Shown: positions 45,624 through 56,883, counted from the first letter of the stretch. The stretch: 64,000 nt of DNA from Nematostella vectensis (GCF_932526225.1 NC_064040.1:15867994-15931993), one strand, 5' to 3'. Made by a program: numbers and translations. The notes: generated from the letters alone by a model not told the origin.

Positions 45624-45696
45624 TGTTTCCGCCCAGGCTCGAACTGGGGACCTTCTGCGTGTTAGGCAGACGTGATAACCACTACACTACGGAAAC
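45624..45696 (-). tRNA. tRNA-Val (AAC)
   Basis: Consensus. Confidence 0.93.
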
Positions 45697-45858
45697 TTCA
45701 CGATTATCTCTCCTATTAAATGTGGTGTCATTTGATGTCATCATATTGTACCCCTTCCGCAAAAAAATAACAAAATATTTCCTCCCAAGCTCCCTAATTA
45801 AATTCGGTTTTATTCGATGTCATCATATGGATGCACCAACGGCAAAAAATTAAAATAA

Positions 45859-45931
45859 TGTTTCCTCCCAGACTCGAACAGGGGACCTTCTGCGTGTGAG
45901 GCAGACGTGATAACCACTACACTACGGAAAC
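45859..45931 (-). tRNA. tRNA-Val (CAC)
   Basis: Block copy of 44624. Confidence 0.75.
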
Positions 45932-46090
45932 TTCACGATTATCTCTCCTATTAAATGCAATGTCATTTGATGTCATCATATTGTACCCCATCCACGAAAA
46001 AAAAAAAAATGTTTTAAATTATGTTTAAATTAAATGCGGTTACATTCGATGTCATCATATGGATGCACCAACGGCAAAAAATTAAATTAA

Positions 46091-46163
46091 TGCTTCCGCC
46101 CAGGCTCGAACTGGGGACCTTCTACGTGTGAGGCAGACGTGATAACCACTACACTACGGAAAC
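46091..46163 (-). tRNA. tRNA-Val (CAC)
   Basis: Block copy of 44857. Confidence 0.78.
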
Positions 46164-46323
46164 TTCACGATTATCTCTCCTATTAAATGCGGTGTCATTT
46201 GATGTCATCATATTGTACCCCATCCGCGAAAAAAAAACAAAATGTTTTAAATTATGTTTAAATTAAATGCGGTTACATTAGATGTCATCATATGGATGCA
46301 CCAACGGCAAAAAATTAAAATAA

Positions 46324-46396
46324 TGCTTCCGCCCAGGCTCGAACTGGGGACCTTCTAAGTGTGAGGCAGACGTGATAACCACTACACTACGGAAAC
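46324..46396 (-). tRNA. tRNA-Val (CAC)
   Basis: Block copy of 45090, same anticodon-stem change. Confidence 0.65.
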
Positions 46397-46558
46397 TTCA
46401 CGATTATCTCCCCTATTAAATGCGGTGTCATTTGATGTCATCATATTGTATCCCATCCGCAAAAAAATATATATATATTTCCGCCCAGGCTCAATAATTA
46501 AATGCGGTTACATTCGATGTCATCATATGGATGCACCAACGGCAAAAAATTAATATAA

Positions 46559-46631
46559 TGTTTCCGCCCAGGCTTGAACTGGGGACCTTCTGCGTGTGAG
46601 GCAGACGTGATAACCACTACACTACGGAAAC
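46559..46631 (-). tRNA. tRNA-Val (CAC)
   Basis: Sister of the CAA copy at 45325, with the normal anticodon. Confidence 0.92.
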
Positions 46632-46714
46632 TTCACGATTATCTCTCCTATTAAATGCAGTGTCATTTGATGTCATCATATTGTACCCCATCCGCAAAAA
46701 AAAAAATAACAAAA

Positions 46715-46787
46715 TGTTCCCGCCCATGCTCGAACTGGGGACCTTCTGCGTGTAAAGCAGACGTGATAACCACTACACTACGGAAAC
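46715..46787 (-). tRNA. tRNA-Val (TAC)
   Basis: Acceptor G-T pair; T-stem change (CCCATGCTC). Confidence 0.8.
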
Positions 46788-46860
46788 TTCACGACTTTTT
46801 CCCCTATTAAATGCGGTGTCATTTGACGTCATCATATTGTACCCCATAGGCAAAAAAAAA

Positions 46861-46933
46861 TGTTTCCGCCCAGGCTCGAACTGGGGACCTTCTGCGTGTT
46901 AGGCAGACGTGATAACCACTACACTACGGAAAC
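46861..46933 (-). tRNA. tRNA-Val (AAC)
   Basis: Consensus. Confidence 0.93.
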
Positions 46934-47095
46934 TTCACGATTATCTCTCCTATTAAATGTGGTGTCATTTGATGTCATCATATTGTACCCCTTCCGCAAA
47001 AAAACAACAAAATATTTCCTCCCAAGCTCCCTAATTAAATTCGGTTTTATTCGATGTCATCATATGGATGCACCAACGGCAAAAAATTAAAATAA

Positions 47096-47168
47096 TGTTT
47101 CCGCCCAGACTCGAACAGGGGACCTTCTGCGTGTGAGGCAGACGTGATAACCACTACACTACGGAAAC
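47096..47168 (-). tRNA. tRNA-Val (CAC)
   Basis: T arm TCGAACAGGG variant. Confidence 0.82.
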
Positions 47169-47248
47169 TTCACGATTATCTCCCCTATTAAATGCGGTGT
47201 CATTCGATGTCATCATATTGTACCCCATAGACAAAAAACAAAAAATAA

Positions 47249-47321
47249 TGTTTCCGCCCAGGCTCGAACTGGGGACCTTCTGCGTGTTAGGCAGACGTGA
47301 TAACCACTGCACTACGGAAAC
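47249..47321 (-). tRNA. tRNA-Val (AAC)
   Basis: One D-arm change (CACTGCAC). Confidence 0.88.
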
Positions 47322-47402
47322 TTCACGATTTTCTCTCCTATTAAATGCAGTGTCATTTGATGTCATCATATTGTACCCCATCCGCAAAAAAAAATAACAA
47401 AA

Positions 47403-47475
47403 CGTTTTCGCCCAGGCTAGAACTGGGGACCTTCTGTGTGTAAAGCAGACGTGAAAACCACTACACTACGGAAAC
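47403..47475 (-). tRNA. tRNA-Val (TAC), divergent
   Basis: Discriminator G, acceptor change (CGTTTTCG), C-A mismatch in the anticodon stem, GAAAACC in the D loop. Confidence 0.5.
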
Positions 47476-47639
47476 TTCACGATAATCTCTCCTATTAAAT
47501 GTGGTGTCATTTGATGTCATCATATTCTACCCCTTCCGCAAAAAAAAATAACAAAATATTTCCTCCCAGGCTCCCTAATTAAATTCGGTTTTATTCGATG
47601 TCATCATATGGATGCACCAACGGCAAAAAATTAAAATAA

Positions 47640-47712
47640 TGTTTCCGCCCAGGCTCGAACTGGGGACCTTATTCGTGTTAGGCAGACGTGATAACCACTA
47701 CACTACGGAAAC
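47640..47712 (-). tRNA. tRNA-Val (AAC)
   Basis: Anticodon-stem changes (CTTATTCGTG). Confidence 0.7.
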
Positions 47713-47786
47713 TTCACGATTTTCTCTCCTATTAAATGCGGTGTCATTTGACGTCATCATATTGTTCCCCATAGGCAAAAAAAGAA

Positions 47787-47859
47787 TGTTTCCGCCCACG
47801 CTCAAACTGGGGACCTTCTGCGTGTTAGGCAGACGTGATAACCACTACACTACGGAAAC
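47787..47859 (-). tRNA. tRNA-Val (AAC)
   Basis: T loop GTTTGAG; one T-stem change. Confidence 0.75.
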
Positions 47860-48020
47860 TTCACGATTTTCTCTCCTATTACATGCGGTGTCATTTGATG
47901 TCATCATATTGTATCCCATCCGCAAAAAATATATATATATTTCCGCCCAGGCTACCTAATTAAATGCGGTTACATTCGGTGTCATCATATGGATGCACCA
48001 ACGGCAAAAAATTAAAATAA

Positions 48021-48093
48021 TGTTTCCGCCCAGGCTCGAACTGGGGATCTTCTGCGTGTGAGGCAGACGTGATAACCACTACACTACGGAAAC
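48021..48093 (-). tRNA. tRNA-Val (CAC)
   Basis: Near consensus (GGATCTTC). Confidence 0.88.
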
Positions 48094-48107
48094 TTCACGA
48101 TTACCTC

Positions 48108-48165
48108 TCGAACTGGGGACCTTATTCGTGTTAGGCAGACGTGATAACCACTACACTACGGAAAC
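48108..48165 (-). pseudogene. tRNA-Val (AAC), 3' end lost
   Basis: Joined to the spacer of the preceding gene inside the T arm; lacks the 3' acceptor strand. Confidence 0.8.
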
Positions 48166-48239
48166 TTCACGATTTTCTCTCCTATTAAATGCGGTGTCAT
48201 TTGACGTCATCATATTGTTCCCCATAGGCAAAAAAAGAA

Positions 48240-48312
48240 TGTTTCCGCCCACGCTCGAACTGGGGACCTTCTGCGTGTTAGGCAGACGTGATAACCACTA
48301 CACTACGGAAAC
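48240..48312 (-). tRNA. tRNA-Val (AAC)
   Basis: One T-stem change (CCCACGCTC). Confidence 0.85.
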
Positions 48313-48469
48313 TTCACGACTTTTTCCCCTATCAAATGCGGTGTCATTTGACGTCATCATATTGTACCCCATCCGCGAAAAAAAAAAATGTTTTAAATTA
48401 TGTTTAAATTAAATGCGGTTACATTCGATGTCATCATATGGATGCACCAACGGCAAAAAATTAAAATAA

Positions 48470-48542
48470 TGCTTCCGCCCAGGCTCGAACTGGGGACCTT
48501 CTGCGTGTAAGGCAGACGTGATAACCACTACACTACGGAAAC
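48470..48542 (-). tRNA. tRNA-Val (TAC)
   Basis: Loop CTTACAC rather than TTTACAC: a TAC anticodon on a CAC/AAC-type stem. Confidence 0.88.
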
Positions 48543-48703
48543 TTCACGATTATCTCCAATATTAAATGCGGTGTCATTTGATGTCATCATATTGTATCCC
48601 ATCCGCAAAAAATATATATATATTTCCGCCCAGGCTACCTAATTAAATGCGGTTACATTCGATGTCATCATATGGATGCACCAACGGCAAAAAATTAAAA
48701 TAA

Positions 48704-48776
48704 TGTTTCCGCCCAGGCTCGAACTGGGGACCTTCTGCGTGTGAGGCAGACTTGATAACCACTACACTACGGAAAC
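48704..48776 (-). tRNA. tRNA-Val (CAC)
   Basis: Near consensus (ACTTGATAACC). Confidence 0.88.
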
Positions 48777-48858
48777 TTCACGATTATCTCTCCTATTAAA
48801 TGCGGTGTCATTTGATGTCATCATATTGTACCCCATCCGCAAAAAAAAAATAACAAAA

Positions 48859-48931
48859 TGTTTCCGCCCATGCTCGAACTGGGGACCTTCTGCGTGTAAA
48901 GCAGACGTGATAACCACTACACTACGGAAAC
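48859..48931 (-). tRNA. tRNA-Val (TAC)
   Basis: T-stem change (CCCATGCTC). Confidence 0.85.
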
Positions 48932-49004
48932 TTCACGACTTTTTCCCCTATTAAATGCGGTGTCATTTGACGTCATCATATTGTACCCCATAGGCAAAAA
49001 AAAA

Positions 49005-49077
49005 TGTTTCCGCCCAGGCTCGAACTGGGGACCTTCTGCGTGTTAGGCAGACGTGATAACCACTACACTACGGAAAC
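49005..49077 (-). tRNA. tRNA-Val (AAC)
   Basis: Consensus. Confidence 0.93.
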
Positions 49078-49239
49078 TTCACAATTATCTCTCCTATTAA
49101 ATGTGGTGTCATTTGATGTCATCATATTGTACCCCTTCCGCAAAAAAATAACAAAATATTTCCTCCCAAGCTCCCTAATTAAATTCGGTTTTATTCGATG
49201 TCATCATATGGATGCACCAACGGCAAAAAATTAAAATAA

Positions 49240-49312
49240 TGTTTACGCCCAGACTCGAACAGGGGACCTTCTGCGTGTGAGGCAGACGTGATAACCACTG
49301 CACTACGGAAAC
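49240..49312 (-). tRNA. tRNA-Val (CAC)
   Basis: Acceptor change (GTTTACG), T arm TCGAACAGGG, D-arm CACTGCAC. Confidence 0.65.
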
Positions 49313-49392
49313 TTCACGACTTTCTCCCATATTAAATGCGGTGTCATTTGACTCCATCATATTGTACCCCATAGACAAAAAACAAAAAATAA

Positions 49393-49465
49393 TGTTTCCG
49401 CCCAGGCTCGAACTGGGGACCTTCTGCGTGTTAGGCAGACGTGATAACCACTACACTACGGAAAC
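49393..49465 (-). tRNA. tRNA-Val (AAC)
   Basis: Consensus. Confidence 0.93.
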
Positions 49466-49546
49466 TTCACGCTTTTCTCTCCTATTAAATGCAGTGTCAT
49501 TTGATGTCATCATATTGTACCCCATCCGCAAAAAAAAATAACAAAA

Positions 49547-49619
49547 CGTTTTCGCCCAGGCTAGAACTGGGGACCTTCTGTGTGTAAAGCAGACGTGAAA
49601 ACCACTACACTACGGAAAC
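49547..49619 (-). tRNA. tRNA-Val (TAC), divergent
   Basis: Relative of 47403 with the same changes. Last gene before the transposon. Confidence 0.5.
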
Positions 49620-49641
49620 TTCACGATAATCTCTCCTATTA

Positions 49642-52340
49642 CACTGTTAGTTTCAGGGAGTTAGTTTTACTCCACTCAGAGAGTAAAAACAACTCTTTGC
49701 GATGGAGTACTTTTAAAGGAGTAATTTGAACTCCTTTATTGGAGTAAAAGCTACTCCACTGAGGAGTAATTTTTTTGTTTACTCCCTTAACGGAGTAAGT
49801 TTTACTCTGCTGAGAATTAGTATCGAATGTTTATTAGAAAAAGAGTAATTTTCACTCTTGTTGGTCAAATAATGGAGTAAAAAGTACTCTTTTCTGGGAG
49901 TAATTTTAGCAGAGTAAAAGCTACTCCAACTATCTGAAGTGAAAAGAGTTATTTTTACTCCAGATGGTCAAGAAATGGAGTAAAAAAGTACTCCTTTTAG
50001 GGGGTAGGTTTTGAAGAGTAAAAACTACTCCAGCCATCTCGTGTTGAAAGAGTAGTTTTTACTCCAGCTGTATCTTTTTAGAGCAGTAACAAACCACTCC
50101 AAATATATAAAATAAAGAGAGTTGTTTTTTTACTCTGAATTAGCTGAATTTAAGAAGGAAAACGATAGTCTTTATTATATAAGACAAAAGATAAAAATAA
50201 TAATTTATCGTATTTATTGGTATTGAGACAAAAAACTCTACCCTGTGCCTAGGAGTTTCCTAAGATTTCCTAAGTTCGATCAAAACAACAAAATATAATT
50301 AAACTTCCTAAAAATTCCTAGGATTCCCTAGTATAAGCAGTAGACCAGAAAATTGAAATAATTTGGATAAGAAAATCTTAGGAAGAAGATTTGAAGTTCT
50401 AAAATTTAGGAACTCTTAGGAAATTCTTAGGAAATCCTAAAAGAACATTTTCAATACAAGAACAGGCCTCGCCATACTTGCATACATTGTCAGCTATACT
50501 ACAACAATAAGAAATGTAATCAAAGACAGGCTTGGACTCGAACATGAGTTTTATGTGGTGTACTTTCAAAATTCGCTCAGAATAATTAGTACTGCATTTA
50601 AAAGAAAGATAGGTAGGGTGATAATTGTATAAAATTCTTAGATCCGATTTGAACATTATAAAATAATATATATTGTTTCTAATAGAAATGCTACTTGAGA
50701 TTATAAAAAAAAAGAAGTCCCGCTTTGCAGATAGAAGACGGCTCACCAGGGCCCGTAAAACCAAAATGTACCGGGCGTCCCTCGCTTTAGTGGCCGAGAG
50801 GGGCTTGGGCCCAAGGCGCAAAATCATAACGGTCGAACGAAACCATTATCATAACCTCCAAACAGATAGCCGTTTATTCTCGTCTTTTCTACGCGTAATC
50901 CACCTTTTTTGAGGATTTGATGGCAGAACATGGATTGAAGTTAAAGGTTAGTGTGTAATGGGCTTTATAATGTGATAGGTTCAATACTAAATGTGATTTT
51001 TGCGACCAACTTCAGCATCAAATCATCGTTCGTGAGCGGATTTCTCGAACTAGACTGATATGTTTTGTGATTCTTTGTTATCTTCCAAAGCAATACTACC
51101 TTTTTATGTGTTTCTTTTATTATCTTCGCAGGACATTATGATAGAGATAGTAAAATGTGCTCGAGTTGAAAGCCAGAAAAGAAAGAAGTTTGAGGTATAA
51201 GGAATGTATCAATGCGTAAATCGCAAGAAACGAATAAAAACTTTGTAAACTTAAGTTATTCACTAATCACTGTACTTACATCTAAAGCGCCTATGCTTTA
51301 TAAACTGTTACTTGAAGCACAAAATTGAATAACTTAGCTTAGTAAAAACCTAGTAATCAGTCTTGCACCTAAAATTTGTCCAGATATTTATTTTGAATAT
51401 CTAATGTTACTGTAGTTGGTTTTTGTCCGTATATTTTGATCACAGTAAACCCTGCATATGAAGAACCTAGTTATCTTTTCAAGCTAGCCTACCAGGTTCA
51501 AATTTAAATGGTGCATATAGAGGCATTAGGCTTCTAGCTTCTTATCTGAATATACAAAGATGGAGGAGGAGGCAGTTCTTTTGGAAAACCGTAATGACGC
51601 CAAAAAGGGTAATGTTCAAAAGCTGTTAAAGTTGTTATAGAAAAATAATATTGTGTTATGTTTGTTTCAGCTTTGTTATGTTGGGACACTTGTTAGTGAT
51701 TTTGTCCTGGATACCTTATGTCAAATGACTATTATTTTTCAAACATTTTTTCAACTTATATTTTTGTTATTTTTTTAAACTGAATTGTTTAATTAAATGA
51801 TTTGTCAAATTCATAATAACGTCTTTTCCTTGGTGTTTCTAAATTACTCTACTTTCTCCAGTATTAACCCCTGAAGCAGTTGGAGTTTAAACGGCCATTT
51901 TGTAAAAACAGGGGGGAGGGTGTTGAAATCATCCCTTTAGTTACCCAATTAGTAGGGGGAAATAACAAAATAGGGAGTAAAAATTGACTCCCATTTTGAG
52001 GGTGAATTGTACTCTTTTAATGGAGTAACTCTAAGCAACCTAGTGAATTACTCCACTTAGCTACCCCCTAAAGTGGGTAAAATCTACTCCCTGAGAGAGT
52101 AGGAAAAAAAAGGAGTAAAAAATAACTCCATTTTGAGGGTAAATTGTACTCCTTTAATGGAGTAATAGCAAGCAACCTAGTAAATCACTTCCTTTAGTTA
52201 CTCCCCTACAGGGGTAAAATCTACTCCCTTGAGGGAGTAGAAAAAAGGGAGTAAAAAATTACTCCAGAAAGGGAGTCATTTTGTACCTCGTTTTTTTACT
52301 CCCTTTTTGGAGTTGAAACTACTCTCTGAAACTAACAGTG
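49642..52340. mobile_element. 2.7-kb TA-flanked DNA transposon inside the tRNA array
   Basis: Precisely interrupts a spacer (CTCTCCTAT-TA ... TA-AATGTGG), giving a TA target duplication. The inverted ends are CACTGTTAGTTTCAG and CACTGTTAGTTTCAG (right end read on the reverse strand), diverging after about 16 bp. Both subterminal regions (about 49650-50130 and 51950-52330) hold many short palindromic units of the GGAGTAAAA/TTTTACTCC type. The core has a stretch rich in CCTAGGA/TTCCTAAG (50215-50440) and short ORFs without recognisable transposase motifs. It is probably a non-autonomous element; TA targets fit Tc1/mariner-like and related groups. Confidence 0.85.
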
Positions 52341-52484
52341 TAAATGTGGTGTCATTTGATGTCATCATATTGTACCCCTTCCGCAAAAAAAAATAACAAA
52401 ATATTTCCTCCCAGGCTCCCTAATTAAATTCGGTTTTATTCGATGTCATCATATGGATGCACCAACGGCAAAAAATTAAAATAA

Positions 52485-52557
52485 TGTTTCCGCCCAGGCT
52501 CGAACTGGGGACCTTCTGCGTGTGAGGCAGACTTGATAACCACTACACTACGGAAAC
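52485..52557 (-). tRNA. tRNA-Val (CAC)
   Basis: Higher-order copy of 48704, on the other side of the transposon. Confidence 0.88.
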
Positions 52558-52639
52558 TTCACGAATATCTCTCCTATTAAATGCGGTGTCATTTGATGTC
52601 ATCATATTGTACCCCATCCGCAAAAAAAAAATAACAAAA

Positions 52640-52712
52640 TGTTTCCGCCCATGCTCGAACTGGGGACCTTCTGCGTGTAAAGCAGACGTGATAACCACTA
52701 CACTACGGAAAC
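52640..52712 (-). tRNA. tRNA-Val (TAC)
   Basis: Copy of 48859. Confidence 0.85.
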
Positions 52713-52785
52713 TTCACGACTTTTTCCCCTATTAAATGCGGTGTCATTTGACGTCATCATTTTGTACCCCATAGGCAAAAAAAAA

Positions 52786-52858
52786 TGTTTCCGCCCAGGC
52801 TCGAACTGGGGACCTTCTGCGTGTTAGGCAGACGTGATAACCACTACACTACGGAAAC
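52786..52858 (-). tRNA. tRNA-Val (AAC)
   Basis: Consensus. Confidence 0.93.
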
Positions 52859-53020
52859 TTCACGATTATCTCTCCTATTAAATGTGGTGTCATTTGATGT
52901 CATCATATTGTACCCCTTCCGCAAAAAAATAACAAAATATTTCCTCCCAAGCTCCCTAATTAAATGCGGTTGCATTCGATGTCATCATATGGATGCACCA
53001 AGGGCAAAAAATTAAAATAA

Positions 53021-53093
53021 TGTTTCCTCCCAGACTCGAACAGGGGACCTTCTGCGTGTGAGGCAGACGTGATAACCACTGCACTACGGAAAC
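53021..53093 (-). tRNA. tRNA-Val (CAC)
   Basis: Acceptor TCCTCCC and T-arm variant; D-arm CACTGCAC. Confidence 0.7.
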
Positions 53094-53173
53094 TTCACGA
53101 CTTTCTCCCATATTAAATGCGGTGTCATTTGACGTCATCATATTGTACCCCATAGACAAAAAACAAAAAATAA

Positions 53174-53246
53174 TGTTTCCGCCCAGGCTCGAACTGGGGA
53201 CCTTCTGCGTGTTAGGCAGACGTGATAACCACTACACTACGGAAAC
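53174..53246 (-). tRNA. tRNA-Val (AAC)
   Basis: Consensus. Confidence 0.93.
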
Positions 53247-53327
53247 TTCACGATTTTCTCTCCTATTAAATGCAGTGTCATTTGATGTCATCATATTGTA
53301 CCCCATCCGCAAAAAAAAATAACAAAA

Positions 53328-53405
53328 CGTTTTCGCCCAGGCTAGAACTGGGGACCTTCTGTGTGTAAAGCAGACGTGAAAACCATGCCACTACACTACG
53401 GAAAC
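53328..53405 (-). pseudogene. tRNA-Val (TAC) with D-arm insertion
   Basis: Copy of 49547 with 5 extra bases in the D arm (AACCATGCCACTAC). Confidence 0.75.
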
Positions 53406-53569
53406 TTCACGATAATCTCTCCTATTAAATGTGGTGTCATTTGATGTCATCATATTGTACCCCTTCCGCAAAAAAAAATAACAAAATATTTCCTCCCAGG
53501 CTCCCTAATTAAATTCGGTTTTATTCGATGTCATCATATGGATGCACCAACGGCAAAAAATTAAAATAA

Positions 53570-53642
53570 TGTTTCCGCCCAGGCTCGAACTGGGGACCTT
53601 CTGTGTGTAAAGCAGACGTGATAACCACTACACTACGGAAAC
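53570..53642 (-). tRNA. tRNA-Val (TAC)
   Basis: One C-A mismatch in the anticodon stem (CTGTGTG). Confidence 0.75.
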
Positions 53643-53722
53643 TTCACGATTACCTCTCCTATTAAATGCGGTGTCATTTGATGTCATCATATTGTACCCC
53701 ATCCGCAAAAACAATAATAAAA

Positions 53723-53795
53723 TGTTTCCACCCAGGCTCGAACTGGGGACCTTCTGTGTGTAAAGCAGACGTGATAACCACTACACTACGGAAAC
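53723..53795 (-). tRNA. tRNA-Val (TAC)
   Basis: As 53570, plus an acceptor change (TTTCCACCC). Confidence 0.65.
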
Positions 53796-53955
53796 TTCAC
53801 GATTTTCTCTCCTATTAAATGCGGTGTCATTTGATGTCATCATATTGTACAACAACCGCAAAAAAATATATATATTTCCGCCCAGGGTCCCTAATTAAAT
53901 GCGGTTACATTCGGTGTCATCATATGGATGCACCAACGGCAATAAATTAAAATAA

Positions 53956-54028
53956 TGTTTCCGCCCAGGCTCGAACTGGGGATCTTCTGCGTGTGAGGCA
54001 GACGTGATAACCACTACACTACGGAAAC
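53956..54028 (-). tRNA. tRNA-Val (CAC)
   Basis: Near consensus (GGATCTTC). Confidence 0.88.
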
Positions 54029-54189
54029 TTCACGATTACCTCTCCTATTAAATGCGGTGTCATTTGATGTCATCATATTGTACCCCATCCGCAAAAAAAA
54101 TATATATATTTCCGCCCAGGCTCCCTAATTAAATGCGGTTACATTCGATGTCATCATATGGATGCACCAACGGCAAAAAATTAAAATAA

Positions 54190-54262
54190 TGTTTCCGCCC
54201 AGGCTCGAACTGGGGACCTTCTGCGTGTAAAGCAGACGTGATAACAACTACACTACGGAAAC
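54190..54262 (-). tRNA. tRNA-Val (TAC)
   Basis: D-loop change (ATAACAACTA). Confidence 0.8.
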
Positions 54263-54422
54263 TTCACGATTACCTCTCCTATTAAATGCGGTGTCATTTG
54301 ATGTCATCATATTGTACACCATCCGCAAAAAAATATATATATTTCCGCCCAGGCTCCCTAATTAAATGCGTTTACATTCGATGTCATCATATTGATGCAC
54401 CAACGGCAAAAAATTAAATTAA

Positions 54423-54495
54423 TATTTCCGCCCAGGCTCGAACTGGGGACCTTTTGCGTGTGAGGCAGACGTGATAACCACTACACTACGGAAAC
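54423..54495 (-). tRNA. tRNA-Val (CAC)
   Basis: Terminal G-T acceptor pair (TATTTCCG); CTTTTGCG. Confidence 0.78.
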
Positions 54496-54654
54496 TTCAC
54501 GATTACCTCTCCTATTAAATGCGGTGTCATTTGATGTCATCATATTGTACCCCATCCGCAAAAAAAAAAAATATTTCCGCCCAGGCTCCCAAATTAAATG
54601 CGGTTACATTCGATGTCATCATATTGATGCACCAACGGCAAAAAATTAAATTAA

Positions 54655-54727
54655 TATTTCCGCCCAGGCTCGAACTGGGGACCTTTTGCGTGTGAGGCAG
54701 ACGTGATAACCACTACACTACGGAAAC
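54655..54727 (-). tRNA. tRNA-Val (CAC)
   Basis: As 54423. Confidence 0.78.
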
Positions 54728-54807
54728 TTCACGATTTTCTCTCCTATTAAATGCGGTGTCATTTGATGTCATCATATTGTACCCCATCCGCAAAAAAAAT
54801 AATAAAA

Positions 54808-54880
54808 TGTTTCCGCCCAGGCTCGAACTGGGGACCTTCTGCGTGTTAGGAAGACATGATAACCACTACACTACGGAAAC
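54808..54880 (-). tRNA. tRNA-Val (AAC)
   Basis: Anticodon-stem change (TTAGGAAGACA). Confidence 0.7.
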
Positions 54881-54962
54881 TTCACGATTATCTCTCCTAT
54901 TAAATGTGGTGTCATTTGATGTCATCATATCGATGCACCAACGGCAAAAAAAAATTAAAAAA

Positions 54963-55034
54963 TGTCACGGCGGGGCTAGAACTTGGGACCTTCTGCGTGT
55001 AAAGCAGACGTGATAAACACTACACTACGGAAAC
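54963..55034 (-). tRNA. tRNA-Val (TAC), divergent
   Basis: 72 nt; GTCACGGCGGGGCT acceptor/T arm. Confidence 0.5.
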
Positions 55035-55109
55035 TTCACGACTTTCTCCCGTATTAATTGCGGTGTCATTTGACGTCATCATATTGTACCCCATAGGCAA
55101 AAAAAAATT

Positions 55110-55182
55110 GGTTTCCGCCCAAGAACGAACTGGGGACCTTCTGCGTGTTAGGCAGACGTGATAACCACTACACTACGGAAAC
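55110..55182 (-). tRNA. tRNA-Val (AAC)
   Basis: Discriminator C; T arm AAGAACGAAC. Confidence 0.65.
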
Positions 55183-55343
55183 TTCACGATTATCTCTCCT
55201 ATTAAATGTGGTGTCATTTCATGTCATCATATTGTACCCCATCCGCAAAAAAAATAACAAAATGTTTTAAATTATGTTTAAATTAAATGCGGTTACATTC
55301 GATGTCATCATATGGATGCACCAACGGCAAAAAATTAAAATAA

Positions 55344-55416
55344 TCTTTCCGCCGAGGCTCGAACTGGGGACCTTCTGCGTGTGAGGCAGACGTGATAACC
55401 ACTACACTACGGAAAC
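55344..55416 (-). tRNA. tRNA-Val (CAC)
   Basis: Acceptor end change (TCTTTCC) and CCGAGGC. Confidence 0.7.
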
Positions 55417-55497
55417 TTCACGATTATCTCTCCTATTAAATGCGGTGTCATTTGATGTCATCATATTGTACCCCATCCGCAAAAAAAAATAACAAAA

Positions 55498-55570
55498 TGT
55501 TTCCGCCCAGGCTAGAACTGGGGACCTTCTGCGTGTAAAGCAGACGTGATAACCACTACACTACGGAAAC
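55498..55570 (-). tRNA. tRNA-Val (TAC)
   Basis: T loop GTTCTAG; otherwise near consensus. Confidence 0.85.
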
Positions 55571-55730
55571 TTCACGATTTTCTCTCCTATTAAATGCGGT
55601 GTCATTTGATGTCATCATATTGTACAACAACCGCAAAAAAATATATATCTTTCCGCCCAGGGTCCCTAATTAAATGCGGTTACATTCGGTGTCATCATAT
55701 GGATGCACCAACGGCAAAAAATTAAAATAA

Positions 55731-55803
55731 TGTTTCCGCCCAGGCTCGAACTGGGGATCTTCTGCGTGTGAGGCAGACGTGATAACCACTACACTACGGA
55801 AAC
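55731..55803 (-). tRNA. tRNA-Val (CAC)
   Basis: Near consensus. Confidence 0.88.
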
Positions 55804-55964
55804 TTCACGATTACCTCTCCTATTAAATGCGGTGTCATTTGATGTCATCATATTGTACCCCATCCGCAAAAAAAAAATATATATTTCCGCCCAGGCTCCC
55901 TAATTAAATGCGGTTACATTCGATGTCATCATATGGATGCACCAACGGCAAAAAATTAAAATAA

Positions 55965-56037
55965 TGTTTCCGCCCAGGCTCGAACTGGGGACCTTCTGCG
56001 TGTAAAGCAGACGTGATAACAACTACACTACGGAAAC
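55965..56037 (-). tRNA. tRNA-Val (TAC)
   Basis: D-loop change as 54190. Confidence 0.8.
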
Positions 56038-56198
56038 TTCACGATTACCTCTCCTATTAAATGCGGTGTCATTTGATGTCATCATATTGTACCCCATCCG
56101 CAAAAAAAAAATATATATTTTCGCCCAGGCTCCCTAATTAAATGCGGTTACATTCGATGTCATCATATGGATGCACCAACGGCAAAAAATTAAAATAA

Positions 56199-56271
56199 TG
56201 TTTCCGCCCAGGCTCGAACTGGGGACCTTCTGCGTGTAAAGCAGACGTGATAACAACTACACTACGGAAAC
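56199..56271 (-). tRNA. tRNA-Val (TAC)
   Basis: D-loop change as 54190. Confidence 0.8.
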
Positions 56272-56431
56272 TTCACGATTACCTCTCCTATTAAATGCGG
56301 TGTCATTTGATGTCATCATATTGTACACCATCCGCAAAAAAATATATATATTTCCGCCCAGGCTCCCTAATTAAATGCGTTTACATTCGATGTCATCATA
56401 TGGATGCACCAACGGCAAAAAATTAAATTAA

Positions 56432-56504
56432 TATTTCCGCCCAGGCTCGAACTGGGGACCTTTTGCGTGTGAGGCAGACGTGATAACCACTACACTACGG
56501 AAAC
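56432..56504 (-). tRNA. tRNA-Val (CAC)
   Basis: As 54423. Confidence 0.78.
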
Positions 56505-56663
56505 TTCACGATTACCTCTCCTATTAAATGCGGTGTCATTTGATGTCATCATATTGTACCCCATCCGCAAAAAAAAAAAATATTTACGCCCAGGCTCCCA
56601 AATTAAATGCAGTTACATTCGATGTCATCATATGGATGCACCAACGGCAAAAAATTAAAATAA

Positions 56664-56736
56664 TGTTTCCGCCCAGGCTCGAACTGGGGACCTTTTGCGT
56701 GTGAGGCAGACGTGATAACCACTACACTACGGAAAC
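56664..56736 (-). tRNA. tRNA-Val (CAC)
   Basis: CTTTTGCG variant, otherwise consensus. Confidence 0.85.
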
Positions 56737-56810
56737 TTCACGACTTTCTCCCCTATTAAATGCGGTGTCATTTGACGTCATCATATTGTTCCCCATAGGC
56801 AAAAAAAGAA

Positions 56811-56883
56811 TGTTTCCGCCCACGCTCGAACTGGGGACCTTCTGCGTGTTAGGCAGACGTGATAACCACTACACTACGGAAAC
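56811..56883 (-). tRNA. tRNA-Val (AAC)
   Basis: CCCACGCTC T-stem change. Confidence 0.85.

Larger units (their letters stand above)
44389..46860 (-). repeat. Higher-order repeat: two copies of a 1235-bp block
   Basis: Loci at 44389, 44624, 44857, 45090 and 45325 recur at +1234/1235 (45624, 45859, 46091, 46324, 46559). A third partial copy starts at 46861. Confidence 0.88.

Noticed and set aside
50399-50912. Possible transposase frames inside the 2.7-kb element
   Set aside because: Short frames with low-complexity residues and no DDE-type motif or helix-turn-helix recognisable by eye.
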